DNA from: Ostrinia nubilalis
Lineage: Eukaryota; Arthropoda; Insecta; Lepidoptera; Crambidae
Length of the DNA stretch: 64,000 nucleotides
Assembly (NCBI RefSeq): GCF_963855985.1
Contig: NC_087097.1
Coordinates: 8,589,001 to 8,653,000 of the forward strand
Reading direction: 5' to 3'
A program made the translations under genes and the position numbers. The notes under the pieces were generated by a model, which made no database searches, was not told where the DNA came from, and worked only from the letters and a program-made list of their open reading frames with translations. Within the stretch, counting starts at the first letter, position 1; each line of letters begins with the position of its first letter. Positions 12,538-24,187 of this stretch are shown one piece after another.

Positions 12538-13256
12538 CAGTGGGTCTAGTCAAAATGCCATCGCAAACCAATGTGAAGTTTTCACTAATGTCAGTCGCCG
12601 CGTCACCAGTGATTCGATTCGATCGGAAAATGGCAGCCAAAATGCACATTGAACCACCAACGACGCGGCGATATAAAAGTTCATTCAAAATCGAATAAAA
12701 GTTAAAAAATGTCTATGACTTTGCGATTGTTTTTAATTTTTCTAGCTTTTTTTTTTTTAAATTAGTTTCTTCCTTCTTTCTTCGCTGTCAAACTAGCTGT
12801 CAAAACGACATCGCGATACGGATTTGTCAAAACAGCCTTAGGGTGGGTTGCACCATCTTAGTTTAACTTTGACAAACGTCTAAAATCTGTCAAACTCCAT
12901 ACAAAAAACACCGGTTAACGTCATAGTTACGTTTAAAGTTAGGTGGTGCAACTCACCCTATTGGTTTTCGATCGAATCCAAGCTTATCACCGGGGTTTTA
13001 GTAATCGCAATGAAAATGGCGGGTGTTGCGATTCGATTCGATTTTGATTGAGTCTTAAATGCATGTTGGCTAAGCCTTTGTATGGGAAATTTCAAACCAG
13101 TCTTTCGATTATCGATAGGTAGGGCTTTGCGATTCGATTTTTTGCAGTTTGACTAAGCCTTTTTTGTTATCGACCTCTTTTGCGATTTGTTTATTTGTTT
13201 GCGACTGGTTTGCGATGGGTTTGCGATTTTAAAGTGCGTTTTGACTAGACCCGCAG
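12538..13256 (+). mobile_element. non-autonomous TIR transposon C, copy 1
   Basis: This 719-bp element has inverted termini CAGTGGGTCTAGTCAAAA and TTTTGACTAGACCCGCAG (one or two changes at the tip). Subterminal words ATCGCAAACC and TTGCGATT recur at both ends. CAGTG termini suggest a hAT-like element, but no clean 8-bp target duplication is visible, so the superfamily is unsure. A family A MITE is nested at 12841-12958. A 47-codon frame at 12555-12698 is also open in copy 2 but resembles no transposase. Copy 2 lies 309 bp to the right in the same orientation. Confidence 0.85.
12841..12958 (+). mobile_element. MITE family A nested in element C copy 1
   Basis: The termini GGGTGGGTTGCACCA and TGGTGCAACTCACCC have TTA on the left and TA on the right. 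The body shares AAATCTGTCAAACTCCATAC with the other copies. The same insertion is present in element C copy 2, so it predates their duplication or spread. Confidence 0.85.
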
Positions 13257-13436
13257 TCATGTAATGTCAACAAAATTGACATAACTTTTTTTTAATGACG
13301 TTCTCACTGCTTTAAGATATGTGTTTTTAGCCGAATTAGTAGCAGAAATGAACGAGATTGAACGAATGAGCTAAAATATTTCAAGGTTGGCCAACATAAT
13401 AACGCAATTTTTTCTTAATATGGCAACAATTCGGTT

Positions 13437-13561
13437 ATCACGCGATAGCGGTCGATAGACTTTTCTATCGATGGTCCCATGTTAGGGAAAATGATAAAAT
13501 TATCTACGTGATCGAAAATTGTCTTATCATATCATGTCATTGTCGATGCGCGCATCTTAGG
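13437..13561. mobile_element. degenerate MITE fragment, related to 10.9 kb
   Basis: It runs from GTTATCACGCGATAGCGG to GATGCGCGCATCTTAGG and carries ATCATGTCATTG and several ATCGAT words. It shares the 13-mer CTAAGATGCGCGC, inverted, with 10929. It abuts the left end of element C copy 2. Confidence 0.4.
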
Positions 13562-13565
13562 CCTA

Positions 13566-14316
13566 CAGTGGGTCTAGTCAAAATGCCATCGCAAACCAAT
13601 AGGAAGTTTTCACTAATGTCAGTCGCCGCGTCACCAGTAATTCGATTCGATCGGAAAATGGCAGCCAAAATGCACATTGAACCAACAACGACGCGGCGAC
13701 ATAAAAGTTCATTCAAAATCGAATAAAAGTTAAAAAATGTCTATGACTTTGCGATTGTTTTTACTTTTTTTAGCTTTTTTTTTTTAAATTAGTTTCTTCC
13801 TTCTTTCTGCTCTCTGTTTACGTCTATGCTTCGCTGTCAAATTAGCTGTCAAAACGACATCGCGATACGGATTTGTCAAAACAGCCTTAGGGTGGGTTGC
13901 ACCATCTTAGTTTAACTTTGACAAACGTCTAAAATCTGTCAAACTCCATACAAAAAACACCGGTTAACGTCATAGTTACGGTCAAAATTGGTGATTTGGT
14001 TGGTGGTGCAACTCACCCTATAGGTTTTCGATATAATCGAAGCTTATCACCGGGGTTTAAGTAATCGCAATGAAAATGGCGGGTGTTGCGATTCGATTCG
14101 ATTTTGATTGAGTCTTAAATGCATGTTGGCTAAGCCTTTGTATGGGAAATTTCAATCCAGTCTTTCGATTATCGATAGGTAGGGCTTTGCGATTCGATTT
14201 TTTGCCGTTTGACTAAGCCTTTTTTGTTATCGACCTCTTTTGCGATTTGTTTGTTTGTTTGCGACTGGTTTGCGATGGGTTTGCGATTTTAAAGTACGTT
14301 TTGACTAGACCCACTG
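13566..14316 (+). mobile_element. non-autonomous TIR transposon C, copy 2
   Basis: This 751-bp element has perfect 18-bp inverted termini: CAGTGGGTCTAGTCAAAA and its complement ending CCCACTG. It is nearly identical to copy 1, with about 22 extra bases near 13808-13830 and about 11 extra bases inside the nested MITE. The internal frame at 13583-13726 is open as in copy 1. Flanks show no obvious target duplication. Confidence 0.87.
13890..14018 (+). mobile_element. MITE family A nested in element C copy 2
   Basis: It has the same termini and body as the 12841 copy but is 129 bp long, with a short insertion (GGTGATTTGG) near the right end. Confidence 0.85.
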
Positions 14317-15949
14317 GTCAGAATATATGACTGATTTTCATTTGTTTTGTAACGTACCTTAAACTACTAGGTACATTTGGAACTGCGACAGCATTTTGAG
14401 AATCTGTACGAAACGCATACTCCTCGACGGACCCCGGCGTTGGCGATTCTCAGAAAGTATCCGCCCGTCGGTCATTAAGATGATAAAGCAAGATAACAAT
14501 AATGACTTCAGTTTATCATTATCGTGAAGTTCGACGACTTGTTCGATTGCCGTCGAAATATCCTGATTACACGGGAATCGATAGATGATAACTTGTATGA
14601 CGTGTGCAAAGTTATTCTTTTTGTTCTGTTTCTGTTGTTTGTTCGAGCGGCGAGGGGAGGTGTAGGTACTTTGCACTCCCATCGAGTTTTATTTACCGAT
14701 ATGTTATCACATTATTTATTACGAAAAGCATAAAATAATATAAGTTTTCATAGCGCTAAAACGATTCTCTATACAAAATGTATTTGTTGCACAAGAATTA
14801 TTATGATTTGACATTCGATTAATTTATGTTAATAGGCATAGATCTATTTTAGCGTACATAACATGTCAAAGCGCTTCCCTATTTTGTTTTGTAGAAACAA
14901 AACTTCAGGTTGACGGGAACTACGTATAAGTATTTAGTTGCCTTCTCTACCGCGTCGCTCTACCCACGGAAATAGTTAAGTCTACAAACTTTCCTCTGGG
15001 ATAAGTGATTAAATTTAACTCCACTATACCTAGATTGCGTACCTGAACTTAGAAAGGACGGGAACTTGTTTTGAAAGGTTAATATAATTTGATTTTGAAG
15101 TATTTTTATTGGATTCCGAGTAAAATGGTTGGTATTTTTGTGCGTCATATAATTATTATGACCCCTACACGAAGCTACATCGAAATTACTGGAATTAAAC
15201 TGTTTTGAAACTAAATAGTTATGTTTTCATCAATGATAAATCCGCTCTGGTTCTGGGCTTCAAAATTTTTCTAGAATTTTCAAACTTTCAAAACAAACAT
15301 TACAAACATACATAATGTCCAATATTACGTCAAGTTGTCCTTAAAGTCAAGTTGTGTGCCTGTAGAGACAGTATTAAATTTCGTTATCTCGGACGTAGCA
15401 GTAGTAATGTTCATTAGTTCGTAGTAGACAACAAAATTGTAGATGTTCTAACACCTACATAAGTGACTATCGAATAGATAACATGTAACAACGTACGAAC
15501 AGAAAAAAGGCCCCAATCACTCATACGAAGTCTTAAGCAATTGAGCTGATTTAACCAAAACATTGTTTATAACCAAATAGGTAATGTAACAATCATCCAC
15601 CTACACAAAAACCTTCAAAAATTACCTCGGGAGCTGTTATCAGTACACAAATTGATGCAGACACGGTCATTACGCCAAATACCTACCTCTTATTGCGGTA
15701 ATAACTTTAATAAGGGCCTTGCCCCTTGGGACGGTATACCATTATTGATGAACTCGGCCAATCTGCCTGACAGTCATACCTATCCACTTGAAATATATTT
15801 ATGTCATCTCAATACACAAGACAATAGTCCACGAACGGTCATTTTTTGTAATATGTATTATTCTTTTTGATGTTATTTTTTACCAGCTCTGCTGTGTTAA
15901 TATTTCCCGTTTTTGCAACATTTTTCTTTACTGCTCCGTTCCTATCGGC
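14317..15949. other. non-coding, no firm feature
   Basis: Open frames on both strands at 14359-14733 overlap each other and show no recognisable domain. GC content is slightly raised at about 14400-14480. Nothing else is supported. Confidence 0.35.
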
Positions 15950-16085
15950 TGTAGGGTGATGTTATAGCCTAAAGCCTTCCTCGATTAATGGGTTATCCAA
16001 CAAAAAATATTTTTCCAATCGAACCAGTAGTTCCTGAGATTAGATTAACAAACAAAAAACTCTTCAGCTTTATAATATTATTTTA
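15950..16085 (+). mobile_element. LINE 3'-end repeat (CAGTAGTTCCTGAGATTAG)
   Basis: The segment holds CCTTCCTCGATTAATGGG, then CAGTAGTTCCTGAGATTAG and ACTCTTCAGCTTTATAATAT. I recognise this as a very common interspersed lepidopteran repeat, usually a 5'-truncated LINE 3' end. The familiar copies are recalled from general knowledge, not searched. No coding part is present. Confidence 0.6.
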
Positions 16086-19000
16086 AATTGTCTATTATTG
16101 TTTTTAATATATTCATTGTTTTTGGTTTTAATCTGTCAATGGCACTTTGCATTGTTGATTTGATACTAAAAGAATACAGTTAATTTTGTATCCGAAGGTT
16201 TATCTTTTCAATATCATTACAACACAGTCCATTTTACATTTCATCCTTTACAATAGTATGCCAACGTACTCTGTGATCCTACGTCATACTCCGCAAACTT
16301 TTCTATTTTGGTCCAGGAGCATTATTATAAAATATTGCTTTTGTGTTTCTATTCTTCAACTTGTTTTGTCATTGTTTTCTTTGGTCCTTCACTCTATTTT
16401 GCAAAAAAGAGTAAAATGTTTTTGGGTTAAGGCTTGGGTGGGTTATTTATGCTTTTCTATAGCGCGTGTAAGATAATGCCCAAAGGATAATAATGGAATT
16501 CTAAAAATATTCTTATTATGTACGAGGTTTGGTTTATTAAAGCTTATGACGACACCTACGTCACCAAGATGTTTTGTTTAAGGTTCTGTCTAATTAAGAT
16601 TGCTTCCACTTGGTAGGAAAATGGAAACTGAACATCCACCAACATTAATCGCCGTTGTTAATAATAACACATTATTTGTCTAACAAACTAACATTTATTA
16701 CTTACTTATAAAATCTTTTAAAAACATCATGAAATGACATAGCTTTATCAAGTCATGAATCTGTAAGAAAATTTCGGCAATTCATAGTCAAGCTAATAAT
16801 GAATGAATGTCGGTTTCTCAAAAACCGTCGGAAGCCCTCATTTCACCTTTAACAGATGAAATTTCCAAGAAAATCTTCGGAGTACAACTTTTAGATCAAG
16901 GAATGTTTCCCGAAATTTCGCAGAGACCTTCATATTATCTGTCAGTGGGCACCGAATAAGAAAATTAATAAATATTAATTTGTTTACTCTCAATGATTGT
17001 GGTTAATATCTTGTGTCACTAATTTGGTTTGCTACGAGTAGTTGCCTAACTGAATTATTTCGGTTACGCTTTTAATTGAGTTTTTTACTTATTTATTTTA
17101 ATTTTTTTTTTTTTTTTGCGAATTACTTACATTTATTAGAGAATAAATTTTATAATAATACATTAACTTAAAATGACTTAAAAACTAAAACTATTTTAAT
17201 TATATCTTCTAATTGATGATAATAAACCTAAGCAATATACACTGTTACATACGATAGGCATTTGAAAATACCTATGTGATATGTCGCGTAGACGATAGGA
17301 CTATTCGAGTCGAAAATTGTATAAACGTTTGTTTATGATCTTGGAATTGGTGTAACATAATTTGGCCCGTATTGAGTGGGCAGACAACAGTCTATAAAGC
17401 GATATTAGCTAGTTTGATATTTGATTAGTGGCCGGCTGAGTGCACCGGCCAACGTCATTAAGATTAATAGACCACCGCCGGTGTGGTCACCGCCCGCTAA
17501 ATTCAATCGCTTTACATTATGCTAGCTTTAAATAAATTGCTTTCTGATCAACACATTTGCAACATTCCTGTGGCTGTAGACAATGTTATATTCGCTGTCG
17601 AGTTTGCGTTGATAAAGTCGGCATACCTACATCTACAGCCCTCCTAGACAAGTTGACATTTTCTGACACATGAAATTCATTAATGATCACTTCGCGTAGC
17701 TACGTGTTTCCTGCGAAAAAAAATTGCCAGCTGATTTGTATTAGATGACAAATATGCAGTGAATCGATTACGAAATCGAATCTATCTTAAATATTCCAAG
17801 CTATGAAAAATTCAATTTTGTCTCCAAAGTGAAAGCGTGAGATTAGAAATAAATCGTAAAAACTCAAGTCTATTTCATCCTCTGAGTATCTGTATAATGT
17901 ATGCAGGTACCTAACTATCCAAACCTGAAAATACTAAGGGCAGAAGTTGCCATAAAAGTAAGAAAACTGTATTAATTACCATCGCACTCTACTTCACAAC
18001 ACCTATTAAGTCCATACCGTTTATTGATACTGCAAAAAAAAAGGCCTGAAGTTATTAATAAAAACAATCTACGCATGTTTCTTTATGAGTAGGCCCATTC
18101 GTAATGTAGATTGATAGCTTCTATTATTTAAATTTAATTGCTTTTATAGCATTTTTTGCCATAAAGTGAGATTTATGATCGGAGGAGTTACTGCTTCAAT
18201 TTATATACAATTAAAAATAAATTAAAAAACTTGCTCTGTAAAAGTGATCGACTTATGAACAGTAAAAAGAGATAAGATTAAAAATTAAGTGTCTTTATCC
18301 TCACATTGTTTGCTGTATACTGAGTTAGCGTGCAGTATTAACATTGTAAGTGAGGCAGATATGTTCACGATTCCACGAAATGCAGGCCTCGATCTCCAGT
18401 ATTGTAGTGCCGGCGCGAGCGCATACAACATGCATTAAAAGTACCTGCACCAAACTATCAACGGTTTATGACCACGCTTGAATAACTTTATAACTGTCCG
18501 CAAATGAACACTAGAAAACTTACAACAGCGAAACGGCTGGGCAACAGCGGCACATCAAACAAACTGGCATCTTAAGTTGTGGTCATTAGTGCTATTTTAC
18601 AATAAATTAATAGCCTCATGTGTGTGACTGTACACTATTTCAACATTTACTTACATTTTAATGTTTTCCAATTATAAATTGCGACTACTTTATCTGCTGG
18701 ATCTCGAATAGATATTTATATCGGGAAAATCGATTTCGAAGTGTAAAATAAACATGAAATAATTACTGAAGTGATTCCGGCGTATCATTAATCCGTTATT
18801 TGTTTAAACGTGATGATTACGTCACAGTGAAATTTATTAAAGCGTGTTGGACGGTAGATTTTATGCTCGTAAATATTTTTGGCTGCCAATCATATGACTG
18901 ACGCGTGATTTCATTTAAAGGGGTTAATATAACTGGCACCGATCACGGTGTCAAGGTCGCACGCAAAATGGAATTCGTTCCTAGTTTCTATTTCTGCTGT

Positions 19001-19648
19001 TGGGCTGGTCAAGCGAACATGGGACAGGTGGCAAAGTTGGGATGATTGTCTTGTCAGACGGCCGGCAATGAGACATGGATGCGATTCTGTTGGGTGGGCT
19101 GTTTGGTGCTCGATGCGGTCAGTCAACCGACTCCGGGCTAGTGTTGCGAAAGAACGAAGTCTTCCAAGTAATTAAGTAATTAATTACGTATACGTACAAT
19201 TAATATTTCATAGAGAAAAACTAGTTGCAACAATAATATAAGCATAGTTATTTATTTTAAAACTAAATTTTACTTCACAAAGCCGCATGCTGTCCAATTT
19301 AATGAAATAATCTTTCAATTCAAATACTTAAACTAATTTTCAGTTCAGTATTTCCTTTCAGATAATGAATTAATTTAGATTTGAATTCATAAAGCCACCG
19401 ATGTACTTTTAATGAACAAGTAAAAGCTCAATCATCTCTACTCGTAAAACTTAATTTTTGTTTTATTCGCAGTTAAATCTTATCATCAAAAAACAATGGT
19501 AATTTGACTAGCCCTAGCCATAGTACATTATATTGAAATAATTCAGTATCTTCAAAGCCGATTTATTCGGTATTTTATAATGTTTTGTTTTTATTAATAA
19601 AGTGAATATGGCTTTAATGAAGACTCAAAGACTGCCCAACTATGCATA
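16086..19648. other. AT-rich non-coding sequence
   Basis: No gene is supported in 3.5 kb. A T run lies at about 17102-17117. A GC-richer patch at about 17430-17500 (GTGGCCGGCTGAGTGCACC) and another at 18390-18430 are islands without splice or open-frame support. Opposing open frames at 18911-19175 have no recognisable motif. Confidence 0.4.
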
Positions 19649-19762
19649 TCTCTATCCTCTACCCTACTCTGTAGCTAGGATGGTATCCAAAATCCACAGC
19701 TTAACCGCTTAAGGGAAAAGTAAACTGTCATAGCACACGTACGCAGCGAAATCAATCAAGGA
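19649..19762 (+). repeat. unnamed interspersed repeat D, copy 1
   Basis: It shares GTAGCTAGGAT, ACAGCTTAACCGC, AAACTGTCAT and GCGAAATCAATCAAGGA-like words, in the same order, with the copy at 22131. The family looks like a SINE or LINE tail but I cannot name it. Confidence 0.6.
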
Positions 19763-19966
19763 GCAAAATAGGATGAAACAAAATCGTAAGTTTCGAAGAC
19801 TAGGATACTAGAGTGTGTACTTGACTAGTAGAGCCCTTTACGTAAGTGGACGTAAAGAAGAAAAGTAGGACATGAAAGAAAATTGGTAGGTACTTACTTA
19901 TCTAGTCTCTAAGACTAGAAGATTAGTGTGTACATCACTAGTAGAGCCCGTTACGTCAGTGGACGC
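19763..19966. repeat. tandem duplication, period about 114 bp
   Basis: AAGACTAGGATACTAGAG..AGTGGACG at 19797-19852 is repeated at 19911-19965 with substitutions. The upstream GGATGAAACAAAATCG at about 19771 has a counterpart at about 19868. Confidence 0.75.
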
Positions 19967-20311
19967 CCGCAATTAGATCACACGCGACTCGCAATGCCTA
20001 GACCAGACACCAATCGTCGATGGATATGATTTAGTACCGTTAAAATTAGCCTCTTGGTCCGAGGTATGAACGCCGGGGGAATGTTTGCAAAATATACGCT
20101 AACGAGTGTAATTTGAGGAAGCTGCCAGCTCTTTATAGGATGCCGTCCATGATTTTTTTTCATACACCCATTTTCTTAGAACCTGGAGGAGGAGGAAGGA
20201 GGCAAAGTAGTTTCTCTAAGTGATATTAGGGACTTCACTCTAGTATTTAAATATAACTTTAATAAGCATACATTTAAATTCACCGTTAAGTTAAGCGCAG
20301 GATCGTTAATT

Positions 20312-20376
20312 GTGGAAAGCCTTGGGGAAGGCCTTTGTCCAGCAGTGGACGTCATTTGACTGAAACGAACGAACAT
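20312..20376 (+). mobile_element. RTE-like LINE 3' tail
   Basis: Plus-strand translation reads VESLGEGLCPAVDVI, a stop, then LKRTN. This matches the terminal motif of the copies at 41.8 and 43.2 kb. Confidence 0.7.
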
Positions 20377-21915
20377 TTAAATTAACAATATGTACTCGGA
20401 TGCTAACAATAAAGTAGTAGTTTTTTCAAAATCATTAGTAGGTACTACGCCAAAAAATACAAACCAATTATAATCGAAACTCTACATTTTTTCGCTCCTA
20501 ACTTTGAGGTACAAGTGTAGACTTATCCTTTGAACTAAAAATGCCGTGAATAATTTAAAAGCTCTTATTCGAGTGAGTGTAATGTTAACGAGCAAAATTT
20601 AAAATGCAATTTAAAGTTTCACAACAAACAACTTGGTTTACATTCCCTTTGGTTTGGAATCTTACTGTAGTTTTGTGGTTCGTTCTAAGTTGTTCCTTCT
20701 TTGTAGGAGTCCGGCGGTAAGGTAATTGGGTCTGCATTTAGAATGTTCACAAATAAGATTCCGATAGAGGAATCAGAATAGCATTTGCACTCGATTTATA
20801 ATGAAATTCTTTGATTGGATTCATTTGGAGCGTGAATATTTTATTTTTCGTTTAAAGAAATTTCGTAACTTGGCAAATTTTCCAGCCAATCGAACTCTCA
20901 TATGAGACAAAATGTACCCTAAATGTTATCCAGATTTACAGTGTATTATAAAATAACATCATAAAATAGCGTTATATGCAGGGGTCGAAAGCGATACACG
21001 TAAACATGTCAGTGTTGATCGATCGCTCGCAAAATGCCTCGTCACTTCATATTAGTATTATCTATCGTTCGCTCCGACAAAATGCAAGAGAAATCACGTT
21101 GGAATAGACGCAAAAGCAACGTATAAATGTTTAACACCTACTCTTTTTATCATATGATACGACAACCCTTGAAAATAAAGTTTTGTGTAACAATGTAATG
21201 TTTTATTGTGTAACTCACTTTTGCCCACGGCTTTGGTTGTGTAAGTTTCGTTTGTCAAAGTCAGACAATTGCATCGTACGGAAACTGAATATTCGAGATA
21301 AAAAGTAGCCCATGACAATCTGAAACACTGCAGCCTGTAGCTTTCTATTTTCAGGAGCGTAACATAGATTTTAGTTTTAGAGACTGCCTTTAACAAAAAT
21401 GTTGCAGTCCACTGCTTAAACCACCCCAAGAGCGCTTGTTCCGGTCACTCTAGAAATCGTCGGTCCATCAAGTACCAGAACCGGTTCCTTACTTTTTACA
21501 TAATTTTATTTTGTAAAATTTTATCCACTGGTGGACGATTTCTGCTGAGAGGAGAAGGAGCGAAGTACCTAGTATCCATCATTCTTGTCATATCTTTGAT
21601 CATGATCCACAAAATAAAGACTTATAAAAACGAGGTAAAGTATCAAAAAAGAAAGAACAGCTTAGTAACAGGCACATTACCTTTTCTATTACAAATCCCA
21701 AACCTAAAGTCATTAAACATTTCTCGGCAATCGTAAAGCGGTACTCAAATCAATCAAAAATTACACAAACAGCGTTGAAAGTGAAAACGAAACAACGTGA
21801 AGAGGCAGACATTTTTTAATATTCAGGACGCTCCGCGAATCGCGAGTATCATTTCAATATCAAACGCTTTTAATAATTCCGATGCGGTAAATTATTAACA
21901 ATGGGGGTTCCTCAA
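20377..21915. other. non-coding sequence with partial TIR at 21430
   Basis: Mostly unremarkable. AGAGCGCTTGTTCCGGTCAC at about 21429-21448 resembles the terminus of the 21916-22422 element and may be a solo or truncated copy. The 111-codon minus-strand frame at 21094-21429 has no recognisable domain. Confidence 0.4.
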
Positions 21916-22009
21916 AGCGCTTGTTCCCGACCAGTCACACCGAAACGAGTAACTTACTTGTTAGGAAAAAAAAACCTATCAAGTCACACTGTTATTCGTT
22001 AGGACATTC

Positions 22010-22071
22010 ATTGTCAGGTAAGAGATTTCTTTGACCTTTAATTGTCAGGTAAGAGATTTCTTTGAAAAGAA
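22010..22071. repeat. 31-bp tandem duplication
   Basis: ATTGTCAGGTAAGAGATTTC followed by TTTGA occurs at 22010-22034 and again at 22041-22065, exactly. It lies inside element E. Confidence 0.9.
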
Positions 22072-22130
22072 ACAATGCAAATCAGTAATCTAAAGCTTAC
22101 AGTCAGAAAATAGTGACCAGTTGGGAAGAT

Positions 22131-22285
22131 ACGGGACTATTCCCACCTCTCATTTCTACCGCTGCAACTCCTGTGTAGCTAGGATCTACAGCTTGACCGC
22201 CAATAAAAAAAAACCCAACCAGTGAAGGTCAAAGTCTCGTGGGAAAGTTAAACTGTCATTGGACCCGCAATGAAATTAATCAGAA
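22131..22285 (+). repeat. unnamed interspersed repeat D, copy 2
   Basis: It reads ACGGGACTATTCCCACCTCT, GCTGCAACTCCTGTGTAGC, GATCTACAGCTTGACCGC, an A run, and AAACTGTCAT. Copies are at 19649 (same strand) and at 27690 and 57535 (opposite strand). Confidence 0.65.
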
Positions 22286-22426
22286 AAACAAGAAGAGTTC
22301 GAAGTTAATTGGGAAAATAGATAAACAAATTATGTCCTTACAAAAAACGGTGTGACTTGAAGGATTTTTTCCTGAGGAGTAACAGTGTTACTTTTCGGTG
22401 TGACTGGTTGGGAACAAGCGCTTCAA

Positions 22427-23290
22427 AGGCGGGTATTTTAAGAGAGCGATTGATTACAAAGCGGTAGATGTATTGAGGCTCTCGGGTGCAGGGCGCTCGT
22501 CTGAAGGACCAATACTCTATTGGCCCTCGGCGAGGCTTACCTACACCGCTACGTCGCATCGCATCACTGGATATAGCTATCGTGTTATCTTATGCTACAA
22601 TAGGCTTTTTTGCCGTTCATTGTGAATTTATGACACAAGGCAAATTGTGAAATGGTAGTATTTATAAGTCGTGTTAGCTCTGTTTCTAAAAACACTGTTA
22701 GGGCATTGCTCGAAACCATTTCATCATTACGAATTTCTAAAAACTCACTTTGAACCATCCTTGAAAATCACTTCAAAATTACAAATGCTGATTTTCTTAA
22801 ATTTAATGTTTAAGTACTAGAATGTGTTTCTTTAATTTGCTTAGGTATGTTCAAGTAGTATCTTCCTGCACATGTATGTACAATTAAATGTTGTTGAAAC
22901 ATTGTTAAACAAATTCAATAAAAAAAAAACCAGGGGCTATATTATATCTGCAAGTGATAACTATAATAAATAGACGTCCTTTGTATTTTATACCCAGATT
23001 TATTAGTCGCATAGTTAGCTACGTGCTAGGCTTCGGCTTATCTCTGAACTTAGCTCCGCTGCAACACCATGCTATCTAGGGAATTTATCTAAACTTACTC
23101 CGAACCTCCTCTTAGTAAACTAAAGCTTTTTGCACTATTTGTCATATACCTATTTTATATTTGTTTTAATAGCAACTATCGGCGTAGGTATCTATAAAAT
23201 AACAAAAGCATTTTTGTACACAAAAATGTAGTATCAAAATGCCTACGTACATACTCCATGTTTATGTTTTATTTTGTAACAAGCGGGAAT
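22427..23290. other. non-coding, no feature seen
   Basis: The minus-strand frame at 22338-22559 has no recognisable domain and straddles the end of element E. AATTCAATAAAAAAAAAACC at about 22914-22933 could be an old retroposon tail. Confidence 0.4.
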
Positions 23291-23329
23291 ATTTAACGAT
23301 AGCTCAGATCATAGAAGGGAATAGATGTG

Positions 23330-23421
23330 AAACGGGGGCGTGGCGCGTGTCTCCGCGATATGCCCAGAAACGAACATCGGCCGCGTAGCTAGGTTAGTCG
23401 CGATTCAGTCGTACTAAGGAA
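23330..23421 (+). promoter_or_regulatory. candidate promoter with GC box and initiator
   Basis: A GC-box/KLF-like GGGGGCGTGGC (23334-23344) lies about 60 bp upstream of an arthropod-type initiator TCAGT (23405-23409, predicted +1 at 23407) in a local GC-rich patch. No TATA box is visible. An in-frame ATG and splice donor follow directly. Confidence 0.4.
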
Positions 23422-23512
23422 ATGTTCTCCGATATTTTGGATAATGCGTCGTTACGTGCAATAAAACAAGTGAAACGAAGAACTACAGGAACAATGGAGT
23501 CATTTACTACAT
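23422..23512 (+). CDS. candidate first coding exon, unknown protein
   Basis: An uninterrupted frame starts at ATG 23422 (MFSDILDNASLRAIKQ at its start) and runs 30 codons plus one base to ACAT|GTAAGT, a perfect consensus donor with the intron starting at 23513. A second in-frame ATG at 23494 has the stronger start context (AACAATGG) and would leave only MESFTT before the splice. The upstream GC box and initiator fit a transcription start. With the first ATG the leader would be only about 15 bases, so the second start is more likely. The reading is basic and matches no family I recognise. No downstream exon can be joined with confidence. Confidence 0.35.
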
Positions 23513-24187
23513 GTAAGTATTGCAAATCCATTGGTATTTTGCTTATAAATAAAAAAAACTAAACATTTTTACGAACGAATTCAGTGCCGTAACAGTTACT
23601 GCGATATCTAAATCAGTGGTGATAAAAATTCTAACACGCTTGTACATTGACGATTTAGTTAGCAACCACTTTATGTCATGCTCAACTACTGCGCAATGTA
23701 TTTAATTTCTTCCGATATCCACTGTCGTGTGAAAATACACAGTACGGCCGCATGTGCCGGTCGTAACATAGTGCCGTGCTCGTGTTCTAATGCGGTTTCC
23801 TATTATCGATAAATAGAAGTAAATTATAATTTTCTATTTTGTAATTTTAAATAAAAAAATGATGTGTTACTTGCGATTATAAGATTTTACAAAAAAATAA
23901 TAACAGTAGAAGTAATTAGTAACTGTCAACTATGTAATTAATTACTATAAGAGCTAGTTGAAAGCCTAATATAGTCATTATTTTTGATAAACATATGCGG
24001 TACGCAGATCGCCATAATTAAAAAATAAATGGGTGATAGTAGTTAATAATAACGTATAATAATAAAAAGGTTTAAAAACAAGCATTTTGTGAAACCAGTT
24101 TCGAGCCTTGCCCCTAGCGATTTAAAGTATCGATATCTTGTCGACTCCATTTTATCTTTGTTCTCTCACTAGCGTTTTCTATGTGTG
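23513..24187. other. presumed intron start, no feature
   Basis: AT-rich sequence after the GTAAGT donor. No repeat boundary or exon is seen. Confidence 0.35.

Larger units (their letters stand above)
21916..22422. mobile_element. TIR element E, about 95-bp inverted termini
   Basis: The left end AGCGCTTGTTCCCGACCAGT and right end TGGTTGGGAACAAGCGCT are inverted. The match continues inward for about 95 bp with changes: both arms carry GTAAC, then an A-rich run, then CAAGTCACAC. TCAA flanks both ends (21912-21915 and 22423-22426), a possible 4-bp target duplication. The 507-bp body holds a 31-bp tandem duplication at 22010-22071 and a copy of repeat D. No transposase frame is present. Confidence 0.75.

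Noticed and set aside
14359..14733. Opposing open frames of 107 and 69 codons
   Set aside because: No domain on either strand and no splice support.
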